A stretch of 64,000 nt of DNA from assembly GCF_007565055.1 (NCBI RefSeq), contig NC_044554.1, positions 20,500,921-20,564,920 on the forward strand. The letters are read 5' to 3'. This stretch comes from Rhinopithecus roxellana (taxonomy: Eukaryota > Chordata > Mammalia > Primates > Cercopithecidae). Shown here one piece after another: positions 23,501 through 33,932 of this stretch. Numbering within the stretch: position 1 is the stretch's first letter; each line of letters starts with the position of its first letter. The notes under the pieces were generated by a model, which worked only from the letters and a program-made list of their open reading frames with translations, did not search any database and had not been told where the DNA came from. Made by a program: the position numbers and the translations under genes.

Positions 23501-24390
23501 GGGCAAGGACTTCATGTCTAAAACACCAAAAGCAACGGCAGCAAAAGCAAAAATTGAGAAATGGGATATGATTAAACTAAAGAGCTTCTGCACAGCAAAA
23601 GAAACTACCATCAGAGTGAACAGGCAACCTACAGAATGGGAGAAAATTTTTGCAATCTACTCATCTGACAAAGGGCTAATATCCAGAACCTACAAAGAAC
23701 TCAAACAAATTTACAAGAAAAAAACAAACAACCCCATCAAAAAGTGGGCAAAGGATATGAACAGACATTTCTCAAAAGAAGACATTCATACAGCCAACAG
23801 ACACATGAAAAAATGCTCATCATCACTGGCCATCAGAGAAACGCAATTCAAAACCACAATGAGATACTATCTCACACCAGTTAGAATGGCAATCATTAAA
23901 AAGTCAGGAAACAACAGATGTTGGAGAGGATGTGGAGAAACAGGAACACTTTTACACTATTGGTGGGATTGTAAACTAGTTCAACCATTATGGAAAACAG
24001 TATGGCGATTCCTCAAGGATCTAGAACTAGATGTACCATATGACCCAGTCATCCCATTACTGGGTATATACCCACAGGATTATATATCATGCTGCTATAA
24101 AGACACATGCACACGTATGTTTATTGTGGCACTATTCACAATAGCAAAGACTTGGAATCAACCCAAATGTCCATCTGTGACAGACTGGATTAAGAAAATG
24201 TAGCACATATATACCATGGAATACTATGCAGCCATAAAAAAAGGATGAGTTTGTGTCCTTTGTAGGTACATGGATGCAGCTGGAAACCATCATTCTCAGC
24301 AAAGTATCACAAGAACAGAAAACCAAACACCGAATGTTCTCACTCATAGGTGGGAACTGAACAATGAGATCACTTGGACTCAGGAAGGGG
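20520..24390 (+). pseudogene. L1 ORF2 (endonuclease/reverse transcriptase), inactivated
   Basis: ORF2 starts at ATG 20520 (MAGSSSHITILTLNVNG). Domains are readable across three frame segments: endonuclease (CCIQETHL; IIMGDFNTPL; KIDYIIGS; SDHSAIKL), reverse transcriptase (FRPISLMNIDAKILN; IDAEKAFDKIQ; catalytic FADD at 22629-22640) and a Cys-rich C-terminus (CWRGCG, then H and C). Lesions: a 21-A tract at 20725-20745 shifts the frame; a Trp codon is TAG at 21314-21316; a one-base insertion near 21583 shifts it again; a Gln codon is TAA at 22467-22469, next to loss of one codon; a Trp codon is TAG at 24201-24203; and an A-run near 24237 shifts the last stretch. The element cannot make full-length ORF2p. 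Confidence 0.93.
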
Positions 24391-24414
24391 AACATCATAC
24401 ACTGGGGCCTATCA

Positions 24415-24583
24415 TGGGGAGGGGGGAGGGGGAGGGATCTTACTGGGATTTATACCTGATGTAAATGACGAGTTGATGGGTGCAGACGAGTTGATGGGTG
24501 CAGCACACCAACATGGCACAAGTATACATATGTAACAAACCTGCATGTTATGCCCATGTACCCTAGAACTTAAAGTATAATAA

Positions 24584-24614
<31 letters not shown>
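24415..24614 (+). repeat. L1 3' end: G-rich tract, 18-bp duplication, (TAA)n tail
   Basis: A G-rich polypurine tract lies at 24415-24438. The 18-bp unit gacgagttgatgggtgca is duplicated head to tail at 24467-24484 and 24485-24502. The poly(A) tail has become about nine TAA/ATA units at 24584-24612, following 'cttaaagtataataaaa'. Confidence 0.9.
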
Positions 24615-24617
<3 letters not shown>

Positions 24618-24767
24618 CATCAAATCAATCAATGTAATACATCATATTGACAGAATGAAGGATAAAAACCATATTATCGTTTCAATTGATGCTGAAAAAT
24701 CATTTGATAAAAATCTAACCTTCATGACAAAAACTCTAAAATAAACTGGGTATAGAAGGAACATACC

Positions 24768-26031
24768 CCACCTATCAACTCATCATCTAGGTTTTAGGCC
24801 CTGCATGCATTAAGTATTTTTCCTAATGCTGTCCCTCCCCTTTTACCCCACCTCCTGATGGGCCCCAGTGTCTGACATTCACCTCCCTGTTTCCATGTGT
24901 TCTCATTGTTCAACTCCCACTTATGAGTGAGAACATGTGATGTTTGGTTTTCTGTTCCTGTGTTAGTTTGCTGAGGATGATGGTTTCCAGCTTCATCCAG
25001 GTTCCTGCAAAGGACATGAACTCAATCATTTTTATGACTCCATAGTATTCCATGGTGTTTATATGCCACATTTTCCTTATCCAGTCTATCACTGATGGGC
25101 ATTTGGGTTGGTTCCAAGTCTTTGCTATTGTAAATAGTGCTGCAATAAACACACCTGCGCCTGTGTCTTTATAGTAGAATGATTTACAATCCTTTGGGTA
25201 TATACCCAGTGATGGGATTGCTGTTTCAAATCGTTTTTCTGATTATAGATCCTTGAGGATTCACCACATTGTCTTCCACAATGGTTGACTAATTTACATT
25301 CCCACCAACAGTGTAAAAGCATTCCTATTTCTCCACATCCTTGCCAGCATCTGTTGTTTCCTAACTTTTTAATGATTGTCATTCTAACTGGTGTGAGATG
25401 GTATCTCATTGTGGTTTTGATTTGCGTTTCTCTGATGACCAGTGATGATGAGCATTTTTTCATATGTTTTTTGGCCGCATAAGTGTCTTCTTTTGAGAAA
25501 GATCTATTCATATACTTCACCCACTTTTCGATGGGGTTGTTTGATTTTTCTTCTTGCAAATTATTTTAAATTACTCACAGATTCTGGATATTAGATCTTT
25601 GTCAGATAGATAGATTGAAAAATTTTTCTCCCATTCTGTAGATTCCATGTTCACTCTGATGATAGTTTCTTTTGCGGAGAGGAAGCTCTTTAGTTTAATT
25701 AGATCCCATTTGTCTATTTCAGCTTTTGTTGCAATTGCTTTTGGTGTTTTAGTCATGAAGTCTTCTGCACGTTCAGCACACTTATCCCAGAAGTTAAAGT
25801 AAAACTTAAAAAAAAAAAAAAAAAACTCACCATTGAAAAACTAAAAAAAATTATGAAAAAAGTCAAGATATCAATTACTTTTGGAGGAAGAGTGGAAGGG
25901 TGAAAAGTGTTATGCCTGGGACGGACCAAATGGAGAGATATGAGGTGATTACAGAAGTTTTATTTCTTGGCTAGCATGATGGTAAGGGTGTTCATCTCAT
26001 AATAATTAATAAACTTTATTTTGTGAAAAAA
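24768..26031 (+). mobile_element. 5'-inverted (twin-primed) L1 with apparent 3' transduction
   Basis: The insert is flanked by a perfect 14-bp TSD agaaggaacatacc (24754-24767 and 26032-26045). It reads as three parts. (1) 24768-25765 is L1 ORF2 3' end plus 3' UTR in antisense (minus-strand frames 24910-25152, 25125-25559 and 25571-25756 carry TKTPKAIATKAEIDKWDLIK and IAALFTIAKTWNQPKCPS). (2) 25766-25808 is the last part of the L1 3' UTR in sense ('cccagaagttaaagtaaaac') with poly(A) to about 25826. (3) 25827-26025 is non-L1PA sequence ending with AATAAA (26008-26013) and a short A tail. This is the structure expected from twin priming plus read-through transcription past the weak L1 poly(A) signal. 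Confidence 0.88.
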
Positions 26032-26045
26032 AGAAGGAACATACC

Positions 26046-27683
26046 TCCACACAATAAAAGCCATATATGACAAATTCCCAGGTAATATCACATGTAATTG
26101 GAAAGGAAAAAGTCAAATTATTCTTGTTTGGAGATGATATGATCTTATATTTGGAAAAACCTAAAGACTTCAACTAAAAAAATTGGAACTGATAATTCAG
26201 TAAAGTTGCTGCATACAAAATCAACATACAAAAATCAGTAGCATTTCTATATGCCAACAGTGAACAATCTGAAAAAGAAATCAAGAAAGTTATCCCATTT
26301 ATAATAGCTACAAATAAAATTAAATATTTAGGAATCATCTTAACCAAAGAGGTGAAAGATCTTTACAATGAAAACTATAAAATACTGATGCAAGAAATTG
26401 AAGAGAACTCAAAAAAATGCAAAGATATTTCATGTTCATTGTTGGAAGAATCAATATTTTTAAAATGTACATATGTAACCAAATCAATCTACAGATTCAT
26501 TGCAACCCCTATTAAAATACCAATGACATTCTTCATAGAAGTAGAGGAAAAAATCCTAAAATTTATATGGAACCACAAAAGACCTAGAATAGCCAAAGTT
26601 ATTCTAAGCAAAAAGGACAAGACTGGAGGAATCACATTACCTGACTTCAAATTATACTGCAGAGCTATAGTAATGCAAACAGCATAGTACTGGCATAGAA
26701 ACAGACAGACCAAAGGAACAGAATAGAGAACCCAGAAATAAATCCATATGCCTACAATGAACTCATTTTTGATGAAGATAGCATACATTGATAAAAAGAT
26801 GGTCTCTTCAATTAATGGTGCTGGGAAAACTAGATATGTCTATGTAGAAGAATGAAATGACATGCATCTCTCTCACCATATATAAAATCAAACCAAAATG
26901 GATTAAATATTTAAATTTAAGACCTCAAACTATGAAATTACTAAAAGAAAACATTGGCAAAAACTCTCCAGGATATTGTAGAGTTCCTTTCCTTGAGAAC
27001 TACCCATAAACACAGTCAACCAAAGCAAAAATGGACAAATAGGATTATATCAAGTTATAAAGCTTCTGCACATCAAAGAACACAATCAACAAAGTGAAGA
27101 CACAACCCACAGAATGAGAGAAAATATAGGCAAACTATCCATCTGACAAGGGATTAATGACCAGAATCTTTAAGTAGCTCAAACAACTTAATAGGAAAAT
27201 AAAATCTAATAATCTGATTTAAAAATGGGCAGAAGACTTGAATTTCTCAAAAGAAGACATACAAATGGCAAACCAATATATAAAAGAGTTCTCAACATAA
27301 TTAATCAGTAGAGAAATGCAAATCTGAACTACAATGAGGTATCATCTTACCCAGTTAAAATGGCTTTCATGCAAAAGACAGGCAATAGCAAATTCTGGCA
27401 AAGATGTGGAGATAATGAACCCTTCATGCCCTGTTGATGGGAATTTAAATTAGCACAACCACCATGGAGAACATTTTGTAGGTTCCTCAGAAAAACTGAA
27501 ATAGAACTTCTATATAATCCAGGAATTCTCTTGCTAGGTTTATATCCAAAAAAAGGGAGATCAGTATATTGAAGAGATATCTGCACTTTCATGTTTATTG
27601 CAGCACTCTTCACAATACCCAAGATTTGGAAAAAGCCTAAGTTTTCATCAATAGATGAATGGATAAAGAAAATGTAGTGAATA
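26046..27683 (+). pseudogene. Old L1 ORF2: reverse transcriptase to C-terminus, degraded
   Basis: Continuation of the old L1 after the twin-primed insert. The frame 26352-26687 (111 codons) matches the region after the catalytic core: MKDLYNENYKILM, FIATPIKIPMTFF, LKFIWNHKRPRIAK, GGITLPDFKLY. The catalytic motif region near 26130 reads LFGDDMILYL. About 150 bp of ORF2 is missing between the resumed segment and that motif. Many stops and frameshifts follow to the AluY at 27684. Confidence 0.87.
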
Positions 27684-27987
27684 GGCCGGGCGCGGTGCCT
27701 CAAGCCTGTAATCCCAGCACTTTGGGAGGCCAAGACGGGTGGATCACGAGGTCAGGAGAGCGAGACCATCCTGGCTAACATGGTGAAACCCCGTCTCTAC
27801 TAAAAAAAAAAAATACAAAAAACTTGCTGGGCGAGGTGGCGGGCTCCTGTAGTCCCAGCTACTCGGGAGGCTGAGGCAGGAGAATGGCATAAACCCGGGA
27901 GGCGGAGCTTGCAGTGAGTTGAGATCCGGCCACTGCACTCCAGCCCGGGCAACCGAGCGAGACTCCGTCTCAAAAAAAAAAAAAAGA
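27684..27987 (+). mobile_element. Young AluY, Old World monkey type, perfect 17-bp TSD
   Basis: Full-length AluY with 'cctcaagcctgtaatccc', 'gggcgaggtggcggg', 'gagatccggccactgcactc' and a 13-A tail. The TSD agaaaatgtagtgaata is identical at 27667-27683 and 27988-28004. Low divergence implies a recent insertion. Confidence 0.97.
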
Positions 27988-28003
27988 AGAAAATGTAGTG
28001 AAT

Positions 28004-28520
28004 ATATACTAATGGGATTCTATTCTGCCATAAAAAAAGAATGAGATTCTGTCACTTGCAATAACATGGATGGAACTTCAGGTCATTACGTTAAGTGAAA
28101 TAAGTCAGGCACAGAAAGACAAATGATGTTTGTTCTCACTTATCTGTGAGAGGCAAAAAGTAAAAAACAATGAACTCAAGGGGATAGAGAGTAGAATAAT
28201 GGTTACCAGAGGCTGGGAAGGGTAGTTGGAGGGGGAATGGTTAATGGGTACAAAAATATAGTTAGATAGAATAAATAAGACCTGATGTTTGATAGCACAG
28301 TAGGGTGACTACGGCCAACGATAATTTATCGTGTATTTAAAAATAACTAGAAGAGTATGACTGGATTGTTTGTAACACAAAGAAAAAATAAATGCTTGAG
28401 ATGATGAATATCCCATTTACCCTGATGTGATTATTATACATTGTATGCCTGTATCAATATAACTCATGTACCCCATAAATGTATATATACCTACTGTGTA
28501 TCTAGACATTTTTTAAAAAG
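28004..28520 (+). mobile_element. Old L1 C-terminus and 3' UTR
   Basis: End of ORF2 ('gccataaaaaaagaatgaga') then a 3' UTR typical of L1PB/L1MA ('ggttaccagaggctggga', 'gcacagtagggtgactac', 'aactcatgtaccccataaat'). The host TSD follows at 28521. Confidence 0.88.
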
Positions 28521-28537
28521 AATTTTAGTGTATGAGG

Positions 28538-31500
28538 GGCAAAGTATCTAATGTAATTTATGTAAGTACTCTCTTTCCAATCAATCTCCTTACCTCTATT
28601 TTATACATTAAAATACAACAAACACACAGATACATGTATACATGCTCAGAGCTAGTTCCATTTCATTGTTCATGTTGTTATTCATGAACAATGAATGCTT
28701 TATCACAGTGATTTGGGTGGAGAAAGGACTTTATAAACAACACACATTCTACTCTTAAAATACTGATATGTTTCTTTGCTTTCCATTCTCCAATTACCAC
28801 AATCACCAGCCAAGGTATATGTCACGTTGCAATTTTGACACAGCTACTTTTATGCAACGTAAAAACAGTTAAATGTCAAACTGTTAAAATTACTAAGTAA
28901 TGTATGAGGTTGATTTCCTCAGTCATTTCCTTAATCATACACTGTCTTTGATCCTAAGTGATAATGACTATTTCTTGGGACCACAGATATGTTGAGGCTC
29001 AAGTGATCTGGGTTAGAAGCCAGGGATAAGAGATGCCAGAAAGAAGGTCGATGCAATGAAATGAGCTAATGCCATGGACGTCCATTCATATATGTTGCCA
29101 TTATTGCATAATAAAAAATCAATGATTTTATATTGCTCCATATTAATCAGACCATAACAACTGTATCAAATAGGCCTCAAAAAAAGTCTTATTTTATTTA
29201 GTTGATATTAATGAGAATAATTATGTTCTTTAGGTATATTAGGTTAGGAAAAATAAAGATTTCTCTATTAAATAATTAGACTAACTTAGACTATATAAAA
29301 CTTTGGATGTGTTTTAAAATGTATCATGTTTACAAATGAGGTTTAGAATCATGTTCATGAGGATTACTAATGCAATTAAGCAAAGACTATTTGTTTCAAT
29401 GAAGAGAAATCACATGTGGTTAGTTAAGCAGAAAAAGGCATTATTGAAGAGATCTCTGGTACCTTCCCAAATGAGCAGGAAGTCAATAGAGCTGGGCTGA
29501 AAAAAAAAAAAAAAAAAAAAAAAAAAACAGTAGGGTGTAAAGGAGGCCAGGCAGCCAAGAGTCCAGCCACTATCTCATCATGTGCTCAGGCTTTTTAGAA
29601 AATTGTCCCTGGTGCCAGGACCACTGGATGTGCCCTGCTGAGCTGTTTGAATTCAATACAGCTGCCAATGTGGTCAGTGGACTCGAGCTATTTTCGTTGC
29701 CACCACAATGTTCCAAAGGATTTGTAAACTATCAGACAACGCAGAAGTACAGGCTTGGGCAAGGGAATCTGACTGGCAGAGCAGCGGTCCCAAGCCCAAG
29801 CTGAATCACATGCCTGCATCTGAGCTGCCAAGGGCTTCTGACCCTTTCTGCTTCAGAGAAAGACTCTTCACCAAGCCTCAAAAAGTGTCAGACTGCTCAG
29901 TCATAGAAAGAGCATTTTGATGCTCATCAGTCAAAAAGTAAAGAATAGCCATCTCACTGTTTCTCTCTTGTTGGTTTTGATTTCTTCATCTATATTTTTA
30001 AGTTAAATGGTTAAACTCTTCTGAACGGCTATCTGGACTCCTTCCTGAGTTTCCTAGGCATTGACAATGCTCTGTACTACTAATAATTTTGTTTTCCATA
30101 ACTGTTCTTGCTAAACATTTCAGTGTTTCATTTCTGTATCTTATTTAGCTTTGGCTCATGATCAATAGTGAAGAATTGAATTGCACCAAGATAATGTTTT
30201 CATTATAAGGTGACCTTAACAGCTGGATTTAGCTAAAAGTGTGAGGTTATGCAGATGGAAAAACTGATCTAGTATCCAGTTATTAGGTAGCCTCCTTTTC
30301 ATTAGCTATTAGATGTGGTATTTAGTTGTTACCAGTAAATCTTGACACAGAATGTACAGTTGGTACACAAACAGCAGAAAATTGCCATTTGTTCTAAGAC
30401 CTTGTTTGCTCTCTCCACAGTATTAGCGTTAGCATATCAGTGAATGTAACACATCCTTGTTAGCTTCCTTGATCTGTTTCTCAGACAATTGTCTCTTCAC
30501 GCCTAAATGCATTTGTTCAGCTTTTAGTACAGGCGTGCAAGACATATGCCCCTGAGCACATGCATGCACACACACAGGCACACATGCAAACACACACTAA
30601 GCTACTGTTTTTGCTACCCATCTGTTGGTTACAAACAGAGCTATATGCAGGAAAATTATAAGCAGCAATAGAGCTGAACTCACCTTTTCATGAAAAACAG
30701 AAAAATTCTATAGATATGTCTATTCAAATAGTAGGCATTATGTCTATAAATGTTAACCCTTAAAATAAATTTTTTATGTCTCCTATGTGGCATACAAATC
30801 AAGGTAATTACATTTATTTACAAACACCCTGAATCATTATCTTAAGAGCTAAAAGCATTTTGAATTACTGAGATAAAAGCTACTCAGTTCACAGGACCAG
30901 GTCTTTGCTGTATCAATCTTATTTCTATCCAAATAGAGTCATTTACCTCTCTTTGTTGATTAAGACACCCATTAGTAGAAAAGCATATATATTGACTATG
31001 TAAAAGAAGTTGGATTTATGAAGGTTTGGACATTAGCAATCGAGAGTATTAAAAATAAATGTACATGCAAAAAAAATGGAAAGGGAAAGGAGAGAAGAGG
31101 AGGGTAGTGTAAGCAAATTAAGTCACTTTAAATTCACTGAAGAACCTTATCTAATACAGGTTAAATTTAATAAATCATAATATAAGAAAAACCTATCATT
31201 TAGAACTATACTTTTTATCTGAAGAATTGTGAATGGAAAAGTCAAATATACTTACCCCTTAAGACTGAAATTTTGGATTGATGTTTTATATACATGCAGA
31301 GAGAGAGAGAGAGAGAAGAGGAGGGAGACGTATAAATGGTGATTACTTTTTATTTTTTAACTTTAAGATTTCATTGTTTTGTCTACATGTGTACACATTA
31401 ATATGAAATGAAATATGCTAAATGAAAATATGCTAGACAAAAACCCACAATAAAAAAGAAAAGCCAATCTTGAGGAAACAATTTTAGTGAACAAAAATAT

Positions 31501-31643
31501 TCACAGATAACAAGGTGCATGCATCAAGCTTCTTTGGATTGGGATAGAAGAAAATGAGAACAAAACAAGGGGAGTACAATAACGGGGTTAACCAAGGAAA
31601 TGATGGTATGATTATATGATTTACTTCTTTGCCATTATGATAG
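28538..31643. other. Unique sequence with simple repeats
   Basis: No gene recognised. A 28-A run lies at 29500-29527, followed by a more GC-rich stretch (29530-29930) whose open frames lack any domain I know. A (GA)n tract lies at about 31299-31322. Confidence 0.5.
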
Positions 31644-31653
31644 ATGAAGTTTT

Positions 31654-31994
31654 TTTTTTATATTTTATTTTATTTTATTTTAATTTTTGAGACAGAGTTT
31701 CACTCTTGTTGCCTTGGCTGGAGTGCAACGGCGTGACCTCTGCTCACTGCAACCTCCGCCTCCTGGGTTCAAATGATTCTCCTGCTTCAGCCTTACGAGT
31801 AGCTGGGATTACAGGCACCCGCTAGCATGCCCAGCTAACATTTTTGTATTTTTAATAGAGTAAAATAATTTTGTATTTTAATAGAGACAGGGTTTCACCA
31901 TGTTGGCCAGTCTGGTCTCAAATTCCTCACCTCAGGTGATGCACTTGCCTCAGTGCTGGGATTATAGGCGTGAGCCACTGTGCCGGGCCGAGAA
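31654..31994 (-). mobile_element. Antisense Alu with internal duplication
   Basis: Alu from a (TTTTA)n-type head to 'ccactgtgccgggcc'. The 'tttttgtatttttaatagag' segment is followed by a near copy ('taattttgtattttaataga', about 31864-31885), lengthening the element. About 12 bp of 'cggcctcccaaa' is lost near 31950. TSD atgaagtttt (31644-31653 and 31995-32004). Confidence 0.93.
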
Positions 31995-32004
31995 ATGAAG
32001 TTTT

Positions 32005-32861
32005 AAGTGTAAGTTTTATTGACTGCATGTCAATTAGACCTAGGATTGTACCGTATCACAGAAAATTCCCCAAAGAAGTGATTTAACTAAAAAAGTTTAA
32101 TTTCTTCAGCCATAAAAGAAGTCTGGGGGGTACACAGGCCAGGACTAGCCTGGAGCTCAGTTTCCTCTCTTCCTGCTGTCCTTCTGAAAATACAAATGCA
32201 TCCTCAAAACGTTGGCTGCTGGTCCATCTTTTTAAGAATTTTTATAGGAAGCAGCCTTGCAAAGTAGAAACAGCATTTCTGTCCTACACAAAGGGTGTGC
32301 AGGTTTACTGACCATTATACAAGTTTTAGGCTCTGTAAGTGTCTCATCCTCTTCTGGCCCTATGGGAATTGGCACTCAGAAAACTGGGACAAGAAAATGC
32401 TGATAATCTGACTACTGCTACTGCTGTGAGAAATAACGTCCTTTATTTCTGACCTAGGAATCACACATCATCTGCCACCTTTCTGTGGAATGGTTTCTTT
32501 TTTGCTTTGAAGTAGTGCAAACTCTGAGAAACTTTGCAGTTCTTTACAGTCCAATACAACATTTCTACTAACATCTTCTTGTCCAGAATTTAGATAAAAA
32601 AGCACATGGCCCAAGGGAGGCTGCAAAATGTTATATTTTGATTGAGCACTAAAATTAGAGTATTGTTACTAGGAGGAAGGAAAAATGAACTTCTGGGTAG
32701 AGCACAAGACCTCACTGCCATAGACTAAAAAATTTGTTTACAATTTAGTGTTATGTGAAAAAAATTAAAATAAAATACATGAGTAAGTAAACAGAAATAG
32801 GCCACAGATTTTTAAGTGTATAGTAAATGTTTACTGAGGTTATCTCTGGGTAATGAAGGTG
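32005..32861. other. Unassigned sequence, possibly ancient repeat at its start
   Basis: No gene recognised. 32085-32215 has the look of an old LTR or LINE fragment but I cannot assign it. Confidence 0.35.
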
Positions 32862-33932
32862 CATTAATTTGCTAGGTGCTGTATAGCAAAGTACCACAAC
32901 CTGGGTGGCTTAAATAAGTGGAATTTGTTGTCTTATACCTCTGGAGGCTGAAAGTCTTAGATCAAGGTGTCATCACCACTGGTTCCTTCTGAGAGCTGTG
33001 AGGGAAAAATCTGTTCCAGGCTTCTTCTCTTGACTTGTGCATGGCCATCTTCTTCCTGTGTCTTGCGAAAGGAAAATAAATCTCTGGACCCCAAAATCAC
33101 TAAGCCAAAGGCAAAAGTCAAGCTGGAAACTTCCTCACACAAACCTACCTCCCATTTTGTTCCTAAATAAGATAGCTACAAAAATAAAAAAACTACCAAC
33201 CTCCCTCACAATTTGCCCACTAGGAAATTCCTTGTGGGCCCCAAGATCCATACCCTGAAACAGTTCTGTTGAATTTCACCCTGACAATGTAAATTGATAG
33301 CTTATCTTCAAAGGTATGGGAGAAATGACAGAACTCAAAGTCATCCCTCTGTTCCCCTGAGACAAATGCATATCTGATTGCTTCTTCTGCCCTATGTTTA
33401 TTTTATCTTATGTAAAAATACAGATTCACTGAGCTAAAAGAATGAGTGTCTATTCCTCTTACCCTCTCCCCCCACTTTCACATGTGAATGACTGACCAAA
33501 GAATCAAAAGAATGCAACCATTTGCTCCTTATCTACACATACCTTTAAAAAATGTCTTTGTCTTTCCTCAGTATCCACCCTTTCTCCTTTAAATATTGAA
33601 GCCCTAAAAATCAGCTTTGGAGAAAGGCACAGACTTGTCTCCTTGCCACGCATCCTGAACCTTGGCAAAATAAACTTCTATATTGATTGAAACCTGTCTC
33701 ATATGCTGTTTGGTTTACAGTCTCTTCACATGGAATTCTCTTTGGGTACATGCCTCTGTGTCCCAATTTCCCTTATTACAAGGACACTAGAGAGCCCATC
33801 CTAATAATCTCATCTTATCTTAGCTCATTATATCTGTAATTAATCTATTTTTCAAATAAGGTCACCTTTTCAGGTATTAGGGGTTAGGATTTTGACAGAT
33901 GGATTTTGAGGGACAAAATTCAAGCCATAACA
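32862..33932 (-). mobile_element. MLT1-type LTR, antisense, split by an ERV1-type LTR
   Basis: The left part, 32862-33063, carries 'aagtaccacaacctgggtgg', 'ctggaggctgaaagtc' and 'agatcaaggtgtcatc'. The right part, 33724-33932, carries 'cttcacatggaattctct', 'acaaggacactagagagc', 'ttaggggttaggatttt' and 'ggacaaaattcaagccat'. The two halves join exactly when the inserted LTR and its 4-bp duplication are removed. Confidence 0.85.
33064..33719 (+). mobile_element. Solo LTR of class I (ERV1-like) type
   Basis: A 656-bp segment starting TG and ending CA, flanked by the 4-bp TSD gtct (33060-33063 and 33720-33723), the duplication size common in class I elements. An AATAAA signal at 33669-33674 lies about 50 bp before the end, as in an LTR R region. 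No internal retroviral genes are attached. The family is not certain. Short open frames across it (32967-33170, 33037-33258) are chance. Confidence 0.82.

Larger units (their letters stand above)
18415..24615 (+). mobile_element. Nearly full-length young LINE-1 (L1PA5/macaque L1-like)
   Basis: The L1 is recognisable from 'gagatggccgaataggaaca' at about 18419 through a GC-rich 5' UTR (to 19439), ORF1 (19440-20456), a 63-bp inter-ORF region, ORF2 (from 20520, broken), a 3' UTR with a G-rich polypurine tract (24415-24438) and a tail that has become (TAA)n. Only about the first ten L1 bases are replaced. It inserted into ORF2 of the old L1, and the host resumes at 24621 in register. A candidate short TSD aacat (18380-18384 and 24616-24620) is weak. 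Some 30 bp of unexplained sequence separates it from the L1 5' end. Confidence 0.95.
14691..28520 (+). mobile_element. Old sense LINE-1 (L1PB/L1MA age) hosting four later insertions
   Basis: The element starts at 'gaggaggtggagcaagatgg' (an L1 5' end) and finishes in an old L1 3' UTR near 28520. Its TSD is recognisable after long decay: aattctagtatatgagg at 14679-14695 and aattttagtgtatgagg at 28521-28537 (15 of 17 identical). Segments are: 5' UTR 14691-16895, ORF2 remnants 16896-17597, 17889-18384, 24621-24767 and 26046-27683, and 3' UTR 28004-28520. ORF1 and the first part of the endonuclease are missing. Nested inserts are an Alu (17598-17888), a young L1 (18415-24615), a twin-primed L1 (24768-26031) and an AluY (27684-27987). 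Without them the element is roughly 5.7 kb. Confidence 0.9.
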
